A stretch of DNA of 64,000 nt, taken from the NCBI GenBank assembly GCA_034687125.1, contig JAQGBZ010000086.1, positions 124,001 to 188,000 of the forward strand. Direction: 5' to 3'. The stretch's first letter is position 1; each line of letters opens with the position of its first letter. Position numbers and translations under genes: made by a program. The DNA comes from Neelides folsomi (Eukaryota; Arthropoda; Collembola; Neelipleona; Neelidae). Below, piece by piece: positions 25,511 through 38,030 of the stretch. The notes beneath the pieces are model-generated. The model had not been told where the DNA came from. It saw only the letters and a list, made by a program, of their open reading frames with translations, and searched no databases.

Positions 25511-26281
25511 CTTCTCCGGTATACTTCTCCAGTATAAGGCCCTTTGGTATATCATTACATATATTTCTCCATACAGATTCTTTTATATGATTCAAAGTCC
25601 GAGATTCTCCATAGACTTGTCTTGTTGAAGGCCCCCATATTCAAATTACAGTTTGCGTAGCTGAATGGGCGGGAACATTGAAGTAGAGCAATCAAAAAAG
25701 GATTAAAGTTCTTCATAAATGTCAGCGTTTCTCCATTCGTCATTCACGGAAGGAATACTTATCTAATTCCTACCTAATAATGTGACTGCTTTGCTATTAA
25801 CAATAATACGCAAAATGCATATTAAAGTTCAAGGAATATTCAAACCTAAAATCATCATATAAATACAAATCCAGTATAACTAATATATCTGTATATCTAA
25901 ATCCGTTAATATAAATTCCTATTAAATTAACTTTAGGTAAAACTACATATACCGAACCTGTCTTTACATAGAGTATTTAGTAATGGTATGTAATGGTATG
26001 TATAGGATATTGTTAATATATTCGTCCCTTTAATTTTCAGATGCAAAATGAAGAGAGTGTAAGTGCATTAGGAAGGGTTGTAATGATCATAAAAAGACTC
26101 GGGCACATAATATTTTTCTCCGACTCTCCTTCTAATGGGCCGTGTGAGAGGTGCGTCGCCAGGGCAGGTGGATTGGGAAGGAAAAAACCAAACCTTCCAG
26201 GTACCTCCAAAAGAACTCCAAAGAACTCTAAACAACTCCGATGGACTCCAATGGACCAGTTTGAATCTCTCGGTCGTAAAA

Positions 26282-26296
26282 GTGTGTGTGTGTGTG
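26282..26296. repeat. GT dinucleotide microsatellite
   Basis: Uninterrupted gtgtgtgtgtgtgtg of 15 bases. Short, ordinary microsatellite. Confidence 0.9.
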
Positions 26297-26399
26297 GAAA
26301 AGGCCGAAGATCCTCCGCTCGCCAGCTGCTCCTCCTTCATCATCATCCAAAACATCTCGACCTCTCCGACCCACCCTTTTTATAAACATCAGCTACCAA

Positions 26400-26580
26400 C
26401 TCACACTCACCACACAATATATACAAAATACAGATAATATATCTTATACAAAAATCACATAGAAAATTCAAATTCAAAAATCAGTTGGATGATATAAGAT
26501 TTTATGTATTTTATACTATAGGTATGTAAATTATATAAAATATAGCGAATATTAATATTCAATAAAATTGGGATAGTGTG
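26400..26580. repeat. AT island with the clearest skew flip
   Basis: Words of the form tatatacaaaatac on the left give way to gtatgtaaattat on the right. The line to the left (26341-26400) holds 24 C and 3 G; the line to the right (26581-26640) holds 18 G and 5 C. This is among the strongest single examples of the pattern seen throughout the window. Confidence 0.65.
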
Positions 26581-28266
26581 TGTGTAATGGGAAATCTCTG
26601 ATATTTGAGCTATAGTAAATGGAAGGAGTGTGAGAGCCTTAAGGCCAAGCTTCCTTTTTCATATTGTTTCATATCTCCGTGGGGGGAAAGAGCCGCTAAT
26701 GAGAATCCGGGAGTCAAGTGTCCCGAAAGGAATGAGCAATTAGAGAAAAAGGAGCTTTGTGAGCTCAGCTAATTTTGATTAATTTTCCCATGTACAAAAG
26801 GGACGGATCTTCCATATTAAATATTTAATCTTCTTCTAAAACACCACTTGACTTCAAATTTTTATATTCTTCAAAACCAAAATCACTTTTACTTTTTAAC
26901 TTTTGCTTCTTCTTCTTCTACTTCTATTTTATCCTATGTTAAATTACGTAACCCCAAGCTTTGAATTTTAACTCCGTTAAATTTCTCTTAATTCCCTATT
27001 AATTATCAAATGATTAAAATCAATAAATCAAAATCCAATTAAATTACCTAAATTGAAACATGATGAAGAAATGTATTAATATTTTTGAAGTGGCTGTTGA
27101 GAGGATTGATGAGATCAAAAAATAAAAACCCGACCTTGACATTTGCCCTCTGTGAATCTCCGCTCTGGTTTTCCGGACGATAATGGAGGAGTCATGATCG
27201 CATTATGAGCATCGCTCATCTTCATGCAAATGAAGGAACCAGGTGTAATAAAATAAACAACCGAGGGATCTTCCTCCTCCTCTCCCCTCCTCTAATTGCA
27301 CGTTTAAATAAACATTATTTGCATAGGATGAGTTGTGGTTCTTCCCCGCCTGCCTTCTCCGCTCGATTATGATGTTAAACCTTAAGGGCGCCTTGCACAA
27401 CTTTAAATTTTCCATTGTGGCTTATGGCTAAACACGCCTTAATTCACTACTTCAACACAACACCAGAAACCCAAGTTTAATGAACATACCAAAATGAATA
27501 CTTATCCTATCCTTATAATAAATCTCTCATACATACAGTAATTACATAAATATATAATACAGTATCATATCAGTATGTATCATATCAGTTCAATATATAT
27601 ATAATACAGTATATATTATAGCAGTATTTTTAAATTTAATGTTTAATGAGTGAAAAGACCAAGGTAAAGTTTAGTTTAGGATTTGAACTATCGGAATATG
27701 TTAATAATAAACGAGGCCCATTTTTCAAATTCGCGTGTCTTGGTTGGTGAAGTATGTGAGAAATAATCGGGTGTTTGGGCCAATTTGAATTTGGTCCCTA
27801 ATTGAACTTCTTTCACTCCTTTTTTTCTTCTCCCATAATGGAATGAATTGCCAGGTAGTGTTTGGGTTCTTTTATTGTCAAAGACATTCTGAGGCGGTCG
27901 TAAAAAAACTCGGGGTGAGACACAGGGGGCAAATTATGCATATTATGTCCCTTTGAATATTTCTGGCTGGCTAATATTCTCAAACCTCTCAATTTGCCAA
28001 GGAATCGATCTGAGTCCGGAATAATCCAAAAAGGAGATTATAACACTTTTCCCCTTCGCCCACAAATCAAACATCAAGTATCGGAAATTTAATTTTCTTT
28101 CCTTTCCAAATCCCTCCGAATTTTCCTCTGAATTTTCCTCCAAATTCTGAGTTCAATTCTATAATTCTCAGTTCTCATCTGAGCTCTCTGAGTTTTCTGA
28201 GTTCTCTCCTGAGCGTTTCTCTCAATTTGTTCCGAATGAAAGAAATGAGATGTTAAGTTTTCTCAC

Positions 28267-28306
28267 TTCGGATCCGATCCAAATGGTTTGAATCGGAGGA
28301 TCCGAA
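28267..28306. other. 40-bp hairpin, 17-pair interrupted stem
   Basis: TTCGGATCC (28267-28275) pairs perfectly with GGATCCGAA (28298-28306). Inside it GATCCAAA (28276-28283) pairs with TTTGAATC (28287-28294) with one mismatch, leaving a three-base loop (TGG) and a three-base bulge (GGA, 28295-28297). It is an almost continuous stem, likely to fold in RNA or in supercoiled DNA. No known RNA family is recognised. Confidence 0.6.
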
Positions 28307-29487
28307 ATTCTGTCCGAATCGGAGAAGTTGAAATGTTTGAAAGTTGAAGAGGTTTAAAGAATTGTTCCGAAGAAAGGGTTCTTTCTTCCCTCTCAATTAA
28401 ACGCCTCTCTTGAGTAAAGAAAGTTCCGCCCTATTAAAACTTTCCTCATCATCTTAAGGGGCTCATGAAGGGCGATTATGAATTTAAGAAATTTTCCTGA
28501 TTAGTCGGAGGGGAGCTAATGGAGGGGAAGGGGCTGAGGGCCATCAGAGCCTCAATTATCCCATCATTACTTCCAAAGAGATGATGAGCCCCATTGGACC
28601 CACAGACTTCATTCAAATCAATGAAAAACTCCCGAACGACTTTAAAAACTTGAAGTGAGAAAAACTGGATTTCGGTCTTCTTATAAGAAACACATAGACA
28701 ATAAATTAGATTCATATAGATTTTATATAATTTATATGAATCTATCCAATTTATATGAATTTATACATTTACAGATAAATATATAGAATTGTAATACAAT
28801 TGGACTATAGGATTCTACATATTATATTGCATATGAATTGAAAGTGAAATGAATTTGTATATAAATTTATCAAGTAATAAAGTCACGCAAAGGAATGAGT
28901 TAATGTGATTTAATATATAAAATAAATATTGGGCCTCGGAGGCCAAAGAACTTTCCCAAACTCCCCCGGATGGATTATGTGTGTAAGTGGAGATGCGGAG
29001 AGATTAACATTCCCTCAAAATCCGCCGGCCCTCCCTTTCCCTGTACGTTGCCGGCTCCTGTTACAAATATTTTTCAACTCTGCAAAAAATACTCAAATTC
29101 CATTCACTTTCCAATCCCACATCACTCACTACCATCAATTAAATCCAAGATACATCTAGCCCACCATACTCACACAAAAACCCTGCAGATTAATGGAGAT
29201 CATGTGAAAATTGTTTTTCTCTCCGCTCCATTTGAGATACAAAATTTTAAATGCCTTTATAAACTCAATACCCTATATGAAATATATATTTAATGGAATC
29301 TGCAATATATAGGATAAAATTTGTATATAATCTATATTTGAAATATTTGCATTTCTACTCTTGTTTTAAGTATTCTCCAAATGTCCCGTTTCCCCTCATC
29401 AAATTACACAAGTTTTTGTATAGGGATTTTATATGTAAACCAATCTGAATTTTATTCTCATTTTTATTTCTGTTTTATTTTACATTC

Positions 29488-29514
29488 AATTGAACTGAAA
29501 GATTCAGTTCAATT
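29488..29514. other. Perfect 12-bp hairpin with triloop
   Basis: AATTGAACTGAA (29488-29499) and TTCAGTTCAATT (29503-29514) are exact reverse complements around AGA. Further agttcaatta words follow near 29530 and 29560, so the arm has also been copied directly. A rough estimate of perfect 12-bp stems with loops up to 20 bases is about 0.2 per window, so this one is mildly unexpected. Confidence 0.7.
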
Positions 29515-30969
29515 ATTTGTTCATTACATTAAGTTCAATTACATATTTTACATGGAGTTCAATTACATTTTAGCTCAATTGGGTTCCCAATTATCTGTAG
29601 ATTTAGCACATCATGTAAGACTCATATTGGTATGTGGATAATTCGGGTCAGAAAGGATTGGGTGTAAAAAGGTTCATCTGGTGCTCGTCAATTATCTCCT
29701 CATGTTTCGCGGGGAAATCAAACGGGGCCATAAAAGGAATGCGGTGGGGAAGTTTGAGGGAGTCAACGACAACTTCTTTTTACCTTCTTTCAAAACTCCC
29801 ATTTTTTATTCCTTCCATTACGCGACCATGACATTGGGACTGGAAGCCCCCAATCCATCAGAATGACAAGTTGAGATTGGTGAAGGCGGTTCCTTATTAG
29901 CAAACTTATTTTTCATGCTCCAATTGGACTTTTTAATCCTCACCTTCCCCACCCATTAGCTCATAAACCTCGGAAAGGTCGGAAAAGGTCAAGACCAAGG
30001 AAGAGAAGAAAGAGAAAGAAAAAGTGTTTTAATTGTTACTTTAACTAATGATTTATCTCTTGGTTGGAAGATTCTTATAATTATTATGCAATTAACTTTA
30101 TAATTGCACCTTTACAATTCTCCTCAATAATATTGCAATAACCAATTATACATAAAATATACAAAACTACAGTTTCCTATACAATATATTATACAATTTT
30201 TTAGATTCCTGATAGATAAGTACTGTATATTTTCTGGTATATATTGTACTTTTAATTTCTGGTATATCCTACAATATTGTACGTTTTTCGTATTTTGTAC
30301 AAGATTATAAAATGGACGGTTTTTGAGGTTCGTAAAATAATCATAATGACAAAGCTGGGTATTTGAAAAAACTTCACCTCCAATAAAAACTCAAGTTTAT
30401 GTTAAAGTCTCTAATGCCCAGGCCAATCTTCTTTTCCAATTCCTTTTTTCCCAATTTGCAAATCTTGGTCTGAATTTGAATCTCATTTTCCCATTGTCAA
30501 AGGAAGAGAAAAATGGTGAATTTGAGGGTGGGATGGAGCTGTCATAAGAGTTTACATTTCCCTTCCTCCTCCTGAATAAATGAAGAAGACGTATAGACAG
30601 AGATATTCAGGAAATTATGACAACCAAGGCAAACCCACGGACGTGAAAATAGAATTCCAAATATACAAATTGGAGTTCCTTCCTCTTCCCAAAACATCTT
30701 CTCAACCTCTTTCTCAAAAGATCTCTCCAAAGACTTCCAAAGACTCCAAACATTCCTTTTTCCACTTAGGATCTCTTCAGCTTCTTCGCTCCCTCATTTG
30801 AAGTAATATTTTAAAAAACTGTGTTCATTAATGCCAAAGCCACAGCCACTTGGTTAAAATATTCACTTATAGATCACTTTGGAGTCTTAAGACTTTAACA
30901 CATTAACTAGATAGGAATTTTAACATTGGTTCGTCTAGCTAACATTAAGTATAAGTCTTCTTAGTCTTC

Positions 30970-30990
30970 TTGGTAAGAGTCTCTTACCAA
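30970..30990. other. 10-bp inverted repeat, 1-bp spacer
   Basis: TTGGTAAGAG and CTCTTACCAA flank a single T. Such tight symmetry resembles an operator for a dimeric DNA-binding protein, but there is no gene nearby to regulate and chance cannot be excluded. Confidence 0.55.
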
Positions 30991-31020
30991 AAGTAAAGCT
31001 AAAAGTATGAGATTTTCCAC

Positions 31021-31058
31021 GATAGAATTTTTATATTGGGATAGAATTTTTATATTGG
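31021..31058. repeat. 19-bp exact tandem duplication
   Basis: gatagaatttttatattgg is present twice in succession (31021-31039 and 31040-31058) without mismatch. A third, poor copy (gtagatagatttt) follows. Recent slippage event. Confidence 0.92.
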
Positions 31059-32019
31059 GTAGATAGATTTTCAACATTGAGTGGATTTAGTAATATGGCT
31101 AAGGATTTTTTTCCTAATTTCACCAAGATTGTTAAAAAGGAATAAAACTCCTCAACGCGCGATTTGGGTTCTAATCGCCCATAAAGGAGGAGATAATTTG
31201 AATATAATTCACCTCTCGTTACTTATCACAAAGAAATTGAAATAAATGAGGGAAGATCCAAATCATCCCAAAAACCGGCCCTTTTACAACAACTTTACAA
31301 AGATTTCTCTCCCTTCATTTAATAAATGGCAAAGTGAGAGTTCTGGATGAATTTCAACAAAGATATATCAAATACATTCGAATAAATATCTCCCATAAAA
31401 CTCATTAAAACATAAACATATAAAACAAGGAGATACTGTATACATAACTATCAGCATATATAAATCTTATAAGATTTAATAAAAAATATATCTTGATATA
31501 ATAATACAGATATGTATGTATGTATGTAGTAAATATATGCATAGAGATTATATGAAAGTTTAAAAAGTGTATAAGAGAGAATCTAGCGAGTAATCATGGG
31601 AGTTGTGTAGAAAACTTGAACCAAGTCACGAAGACGTTGATGGGGAGCTGAATTTTGGATGATCGGAAGCTTAAATTCATCCCTTCCTTTTAACTCCCAA
31701 ACTCTTCCCGATCTCCTTCACTTTTCATTAAGGTGGAAGAGGCGTCAGAGAAATTCCTTCCCTTTCCATCATCATCTTTTCCATCTCTCGGTCCAGCCAG
31801 AACAAGACGGAGACGAAGAACGAGACTACGCTCATGAAGGACGAAATAATTCCCTCTTTTTTTCCCAACCGGTTCCAAGATCTGTAACTCGGCGATCTTC
31901 ATGTGCAGAATTTCTGGCTGCAGTCGAAACCTCAAACACGCAACTTCTCAACTGACTCCCTCAAACTTTAACATCTCTATTAAATTCCACACGGTCGAAG
32001 CTTTTCATTAAAACTACAT

Positions 32020-32270
32020 ACGAGACGAGATATATAAAATTACATAGGGGAAGATAACAAATTACAAGATATACAAAATATATAAAAACATAAAATACTC
32101 AAAGATATACAAAATATATAAAACATATAAAATACTCAAAGGCGTACAAAATACTTGTACATATAAAAATATATGTTATACAAAAGTATACAGTATATTT
32201 AAGTATTTGATATAAATACAAGTTTGTATTAAATGTTTTAGAGATAAAAGATAGAAAATGTATAAGGTGT
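32020..32270. repeat. AT island with skew flip
   Basis: The left side is made of atacaaaatatataaaa words and the right side of gtatacagtat and gtttgtatt words. The line at 31921-31980 has 21 C to 4 G, and 32221-32280 has 14 G to 1 C. Confidence 0.62.
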
Positions 32271-35200
32271 CGTTAAAGAGTTAATTGCCAGACTGAATTT
32301 CTTAAAATTAGCTTCCAACTCGTTATTATCTAAATGGGGATATTTCCCCCTTTTTCCATTCCAACTTTTCCCCCAGTGGAGGAACGTAATTTAAGACTCG
32401 CGGGCGGCATGAGGGAACATGAAGTTTTGGGAGTAATAAAGGGAGAAGATGATTTAAGAATACAACTTTTCCTCACCTTTTTGAATCATCGTCATGCGAG
32501 GTTTGAACCAATGGAATCCATGTTGAAATAAAAGAGAACCAAATCTCACGTGTCTCCGCGTGTGTGGAGAAGGAAGGGATTGAAGTGAAAGTATTCTCAT
32601 CACACAGCATGGGGGAAAATTATACTCAAAATGTCTCAACCCACGAATAGGGAAAAAACGAAAAAAAAATCATGGAATTATATCAGACATTATATCAGAA
32701 ATATACAGAATCCATATGATACAAAAGTAGCAAAAGTGCATATGGTATAAATTGGTAAAATGTACTAGTTATGTATATGAAAGTGTATGTAATATATATA
32801 TATAATGTACTGATATGTTATGTAATGTAAGGATGTATCTTGTATGAGAAAGAGAATTAAATTGATTATATGGGGGGAGTCGGAAATAAGAGAATTGATG
32901 AGGAAATGATGAAGCGGTTGGTGGAGTGGAATTCGTCTTTGCCATTCCTCCCTCTTGTATTAATTAGATTAAGAACACATCTCGGACTGAGGGACCAAAT
33001 GAGCGTCCATTCCAATCCCGCCAACCAACCCTTCCCCATTGTGCATGGAATGAAAGTGGATTACAACTCACGAGGAAACAAATTGGGTGACAAGAACAAA
33101 ACGCTTCTGCCCAACCCCAAGAACTTCAACCCAACGCCCAAATTCATCAGGGATTCATATCAACATCAAGAGACCAAATAAGACCTTAAATACAACCTAA
33201 TACAGCCCAATAGAAAAATCCTAATACTTTAATATAAATCCTAATCATCTGATATAATACCATTATTAATACAGATCAAACATGGAACCTTTCCCCCATA
33301 AATTTCATTCGATATAATACATATATTAATACTCTGTAGTATAAAAATATGAAATATATAAGTAGTAGTATATTACTAACACTATTAAGCTATGTATATA
33401 AAATTATGGATAAATATGCAAATAAAAAGATTATAATATTTATCGTATTTAATTAAGATTTCTTAACTATACCTTAATTCTTATTGGAGTCGACCCCGGG
33501 GGAATAAAAACAGCAGTTGATTATCCAAATTGCTCAAATAGCTCCAAGGCTCAAATCTGGAAAAAAGTAAAAATGATTATTAGAAAAATGTATTCTTTAT
33601 GTATACAAAGAAAGTAAAAATTACAATAAAAAAACTCGTAAAATTAAGAACGCGGAACATTCAAACTCCTCCCGCATTAGGAAAAAACCCTATAACTTAT
33701 TTTTACATATTAAGATATCTTTAGTTAAAACAATCAAATGCGTAGTTGGAGTTTGGAATGTTGAGCAGGGCATTTAAAATACACAAATATGTACAAGTTT
33801 TATAAAAATGTAGAAGTTTACTTTATATATACCTACATATAAATATATCATATATCAGTATCATATACTCTAGGTATATATGTATGTGTATCATATGAGA
33901 GAGATCCGTATTTGAAAAAAGGGATTAGAGATAATAAAGTGAGTAAATCTCCGCCTCGTCACTCCCCATTTAAGAGGGCTTTTTTCCCCAAACATGCCAC
34001 TTGCTCATTTCCCCAATTCACGCATAAATAGTAGGGAAAACAAGGAATAATCTCACTCGGTTAATACTCCCACACACGTGCTCTCACAAAGTCTCAAACC
34101 AGTGACAATATCAACGACTCACTCCAGTTCAAACATTTATACAAATTATATATCTATTCTCTTATATAACTCTGTATATAACATATCGATCCACCATATT
34201 ACAAATATATATATTTTCACACGTATTCTCACAAAGTTGAATTTTATATGAAACGTCCTGTTAAATATTCTCGTTATTTCCAAAAATTCTTTATTTGAAG
34301 GTTGTGAAGATCTGTTATATAAATATACGATATATTTAAAAAGTATGGCATATGTACCATATACAGTGCATACAGTGTATGTACAGATATGGTATAAGTA
34401 TGTCATATAATAGTATATGTATAAAATGTGTATCAATCCACTTGAGGCACTTTGTAAAGTAAAATGTAAGGAAGGCGGATTGATCGCCCCGAACTTCCCT
34501 TTCGCCCGAACTGGAAGAAAGTTGGAATTTCCATAAAGAGGGAAAGAGAATTGGACTCCCCGGGTCGGGAGCCGGAAGGAGAAATGGAGAGCGAACCGGG
34601 GTTTATTTTTCCATTTGTTTTTTCCAAACCCCCTGGTGAGTGTGGATGTGATTCCGGAGGTTCTTTCAAGGAACATTCCCGGGGAAAATGCAAATGGGCG
34701 GGTTAATTCCTTCCTTTATTAACGCTCTACATTATAATGGTAATGAGGCTCATCGGGAGAGAAATTCAAGTTGGAAAAATAAAGATAAACCAAAATCCTT
34801 CAACACCTCCTTTATTCCTTCCATCATTAATAATAAGAATGAAAAAGTGGAGAAAAACTCCGTTACTTCCCATGTCGATAAATTAAAGTAGGAAACAATC
34901 TCTCCAATTACTTCCTATTATTCCAAGACAAATGAGTGAGGAAATCTACCGGCTTTGTTTAACCTTAATAAACCAAACCTTAATCACTCGTTTAAAAATA
35001 TTTACAAGCCCCCGTCGCCTTATATGGAAAAATAATTATTGAAAATTTATCCAAACCGTCTTGTAAAAAAACCGGCTTGTCAACCGGTCAAACTCACCTT
35101 GTGTAATTTTACACAACCAATTAGTTACTTATTTACATACCCATACAAAACCAATATAAATAAATTCCCTATGCCCAATACTAATATAGTTTCACTAATA

Positions 35201-36000
35201 TAGTTTTCTACCTATAGTATATTCTATTGTATTTAAGTATTTTTTATCCAAGGACCAGGCCCATTAATAGAAACTTGAATAGTTAAATTAATTCAGTTTA
35301 TAGCACCTCTTTGGGGAAAAAAATTTCACAAGGTAAATTGCAGTAGCTTGAAAGTGTCAATTGGCCATTGTTCAATTTGCTCATTTAAGTTGAACAACTA
35401 AGAAACTATTCCAGTTTGCATTTATTTAACACCAGAATCCTGATGGTTGTTAATGAATTAAATTGAAGATGTTTCATATTGATTGAAAGTAAATAAAATG
35501 TAATGACTTGGAATTCGAAAGTTGTATAGATTCAACATTCCGGAATCGATACTGATATATATCATACAAAACTATAGTATAGGATATATATTTAGTAGTT
35601 TTAGTAGTAGTTATATAAGTTAAGAAATGAGTCTATATGGTGCGAACTATTAGAAGGAATTTAAATAAGGCCAAGTCCCTTTGAGGGAAAAGGGCGGGTT
35701 CCTCTAATTTCACATTTACTCCGTCCATGATTATATCTAAAGACCCATATTTCACTCTCAGGTAAATTAAGTTCCAAAACAAGTTCCAACTTTTTCCTTT
35801 TCTCTCACTCCCGAGAAAGTTGGCCTTCTCCGTTTAGTCTCATTAGGAATCCCTTTGGACTTTCCCTCTTTCACTTCCAACACGGGCCAAAGGACTCGAC
35901 ACTCACACTGTTAACATGAAGAAAACTGGTGAGGAATCCCAGGGAATCCCAAATGGAAAAAACCCCTCCATTTTGGAATCGCAGTTCTCAAACTTTGAAC
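32061..36000. other. Non-coding block 9
   Basis: No supported gene. AT islands lie at about 32020-32270, 32670-32850, 33180-33480, 33695-33900, 34135-34435, 35125-35240 and 35520-35640. Several are good skew boundaries: 34081-34140 holds 18 C to 5 G and 34561-34620 holds 22 G to 9 C; 32821-32880 holds 18 G to 1 C. The 176-codon minus frame at 34146-34676 spans an island, and half of it is translated simple sequence rich in Y, I and T. A small duplication of actaatatagttt is at about 35180-35207. Confidence 0.6.
32067..32154. repeat. 36-bp tandem repeat, 2.4 copies
   Basis: agatatacaaaatatataaa starts at 32067 and again at 32103, each followed by a tail ending taaaatactcaa. A third partial copy (gtacaaaatac) begins near 32143. 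The array is inside an AT island, showing that islands grow partly by local duplication. Confidence 0.88.
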
Positions 36001-36205
36001 TGCAGGGACGTGAGCGGAGGACGGAACGAGTCCCAAAACTCAACGGTCCGTCTGGTGGAAAGGATGATGATCACACGACGGCCGGACGACCGTCCACCGA
36101 GACGGAAACTCAACCAAACCAAATGAAACTTGACAAAACTCAACGAGAAATTCAACGAGAAACCCAACGAGGACGAAAAATCCGACGAGGACGAGAACGT
36201 TGAAA
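36001..36205. other. CpG-dense patch with 12-bp repeat
   Basis: About 21 CpG dinucleotides fall within 205 bases, including gacggccggacgaccg. From 36141 the sequence is a repeat of caacgagaaatt units with exact 12-bp starts at 36141, 36153 and 36165, then gaggacga words to 36200. The plus frame at 35916-36203 translates this into RETQRG-type repeats and is probably not a gene. CpG density near or above random expectation argues against strong germline CpG methylation. Confidence 0.6.
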
Positions 36206-37968
36206 AAAGCTAAAGTTTAAGAGATAGAAAATTGTAAAGATTGAAGTAAAGTGAGAAGGAAAGTGTTTGAATTAGAGGGGGAAGTTGAGAGGCAGACCAC
36301 GGAGAAATCATCCAAAAGGACTCCCATTAAAATAGATCATGAGAGTTATGGGACATGCATTAAACATCCGCCCATCACCATTTCCAATAAACTGCCCCAA
36401 CAATGGGAAGTCCAATGGGAATCAAAGTCCATCGTCGGGATTGAGAAGCTTTTCCCACTTTTAAAAAAACCTTCCCACTTTCCCGAACCCGGGACACAAA
36501 AGAAAACAAATATTTCCTCAGGGCACCCACACCAATCCCAACCATTGTTCCCGTATGTAAATACATGGAGCCTTCCGTGTCTCTCCACTTTCCATTTGAG
36601 GCCAAAAAACTAAATTTCATCTGATATATCTATTATATCCATATTACTGTATATTACTGTCAGTATATTCATCTATTCATTCTTAATATATCCTTACAAT
36701 AACATCAACACGGCCAACACCTTAAGTATACATTAATTCCTATAGTGTCTTATCCTATGCACCATAACCATAATGTGGTATACCATAGTAGTTATATATA
36801 AAATATATCCAGAAAGACCCGAATCCCATCACCGCAATAATTACAATATAAATGTCGGAAAATGGAGCGAAGAGTAAATAACCTTTAAATTATACATACC
36901 AAAATTGCAATTCTTTAGGCCTTTAGAAATAGTGCACTTAAACGGTTCAGAGCAATCATTACGGGCCCATTGTGTCCACCATACCTTGTGCAAATATATT
37001 AATACAAAATCGAATGCAGTTCGCTTTGGAAGATTAATTCGTTATATTAAATATACCAACATTACTGTTTCTTTTTGTACAGAATCCAACCATCTAACAT
37101 AGTAATAAGTACTTGTATAAAATACATCTTAGGTAAGAAAATATATGGTGATTATTTTTTCTCTCCGGGTACCACTAGTTCAGGTAATTCAGGTAATGTA
37201 AGGAAGTTCAGATAATGTCGGTAATATCAGTATGGTTTTGGAATCTAAATGTGGTTGGACAAGGGAGGTGTTCGAAGCAAGGTGAATTATTGTGTAGGCG
37301 AAGGGTCGTGAATTAGGAGCTGATTTATAATGATATTCGGTAGGGAGGACCACCCTTGATCTTGAAACAATTGATCAAAGAGCGGACGATAGGAAACTAC
37401 CAAATTGCGATTCAATGTCGGGGAATCTTTTCGAGGTTGGCGAGGGAAATGTAAGGGAGCCACAAGGGGATCGTTCCCTTCCATGTTCCCGTCCTGGTCA
37501 AAGAGCCCTACCTGATAAGGACACCCATTTGAGGTAATTAATTGACTTTGCCCTCGTAGCTCTTTTCCAACTCTGAGATTGGTGGTTGGGCCCTTGAGGT
37601 TCTCTTATTGTGGGAATCGGAGTTTGCCACCTCAGTTGAAAAAGGAGGTCCATCCATCAGGGCCCATCATGACATGGGGAGATTGTGAAAAAGGGAGAGA
37701 AGAAGAACTTCCTGGAATGTGTGTCCAATCGGGGAACCACAAATTAACGTATTGGAAAAGGAGCCGGCTCGGATTCCTCCACTCGTTAGACAGGTGGCAA
37801 TGGAAATGAACCTTTTCTATTCAAAACTCCCACGTTTTTTTTCTCACCCTACCCGAAATGTCTCCCATAAAAATTCACAGAAGAGAAATTCACCCTTCAC
37901 TTACATAGAAATTCTCTTTACATAGAAATTCACCTCCGTTGCGTTCACTTTAGCTATATAGAAATTCA

Positions 37969-38030
37969 CCTTAGGTTGAGATTTTCCTTAGGTTGAGATT
38001 CACCTAAGGTTGAAATTTACCTTAGGTTTG
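37969..38030. repeat. 17-bp tandem repeat, four copies
   Basis: CCTTAGG or its complement CCTAAGG starts at 37969, 37986, 38003 and 38020, exactly 17 bp apart, each followed by ttgagatt-like sequence. The core CCTNAGG is symmetric. A related catagaaattc array with 17-bp spacing precedes it (from about 37903). Confidence 0.9.

Larger units (their letters stand above)
24021..28000. other. Non-coding block 7
   Basis: No supported gene. AT islands lie at about 25245-25335, 25490-25560, 25855-26035, 26400-26580 and 27505-27640. The stretch 24370-24770 is plain A+T-rich DNA with repeated accaaatcaa words. Three overlapping frames in different phases and strands (26041-26437) coincide with a G+C-richer block; all three stay open because stops are rarer there, which argues against any one being a gene. 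Confidence 0.6.
28001..32060. other. Non-coding block 8
   Basis: No supported gene. AT islands lie at about 28700-28920, 29270-29360, 30125-30310 and 31375-31570. The last is flanked by 19 C to 3 G (31261-31320, about 60 bp before the island) and 16 G to 4 C (31561-31620). At 28148-28213 a loose ctgagttctct repeat is present. The minus-strand frame at 28476-28715 has the most protein-like composition in the window but no family I know. Three hairpins are listed separately. Confidence 0.6.

Noticed and set aside
26041-26437. Frame starting with ATG right after ttaattttcag, resembling an exon after a splice acceptor
   Set aside because: Three frames on both strands are open over the same bases, and the CVCG-like run is only the GT microsatellite translated.
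27660-27740. Possible tRNA T-arm on the minus strand (tagttcaaatccta)
   Set aside because: The stem closes by only three pairs and there is no A box, anticodon arm or acceptor stem at the right distance.
34146-34676. 176-codon minus-strand frame
   Set aside because: Half of it is translated TATA/GTAC simple sequence and no domain is visible. The G+C-rich half is open in another minus frame as well (34433-34693).
34679-34693. cattcccggggaaaatg as a GC-cluster hairpin
   Set aside because: The arms are only four to five bases and off centre; it is kept only as part of the CCCGGG-rich background.
35916-36203. Arginine-rich 95-codon frame as a nucleic-acid-binding protein
   Set aside because: The RETQRG-like run is the translation of a 12-bp DNA repeat, and a second frame is open in parallel.
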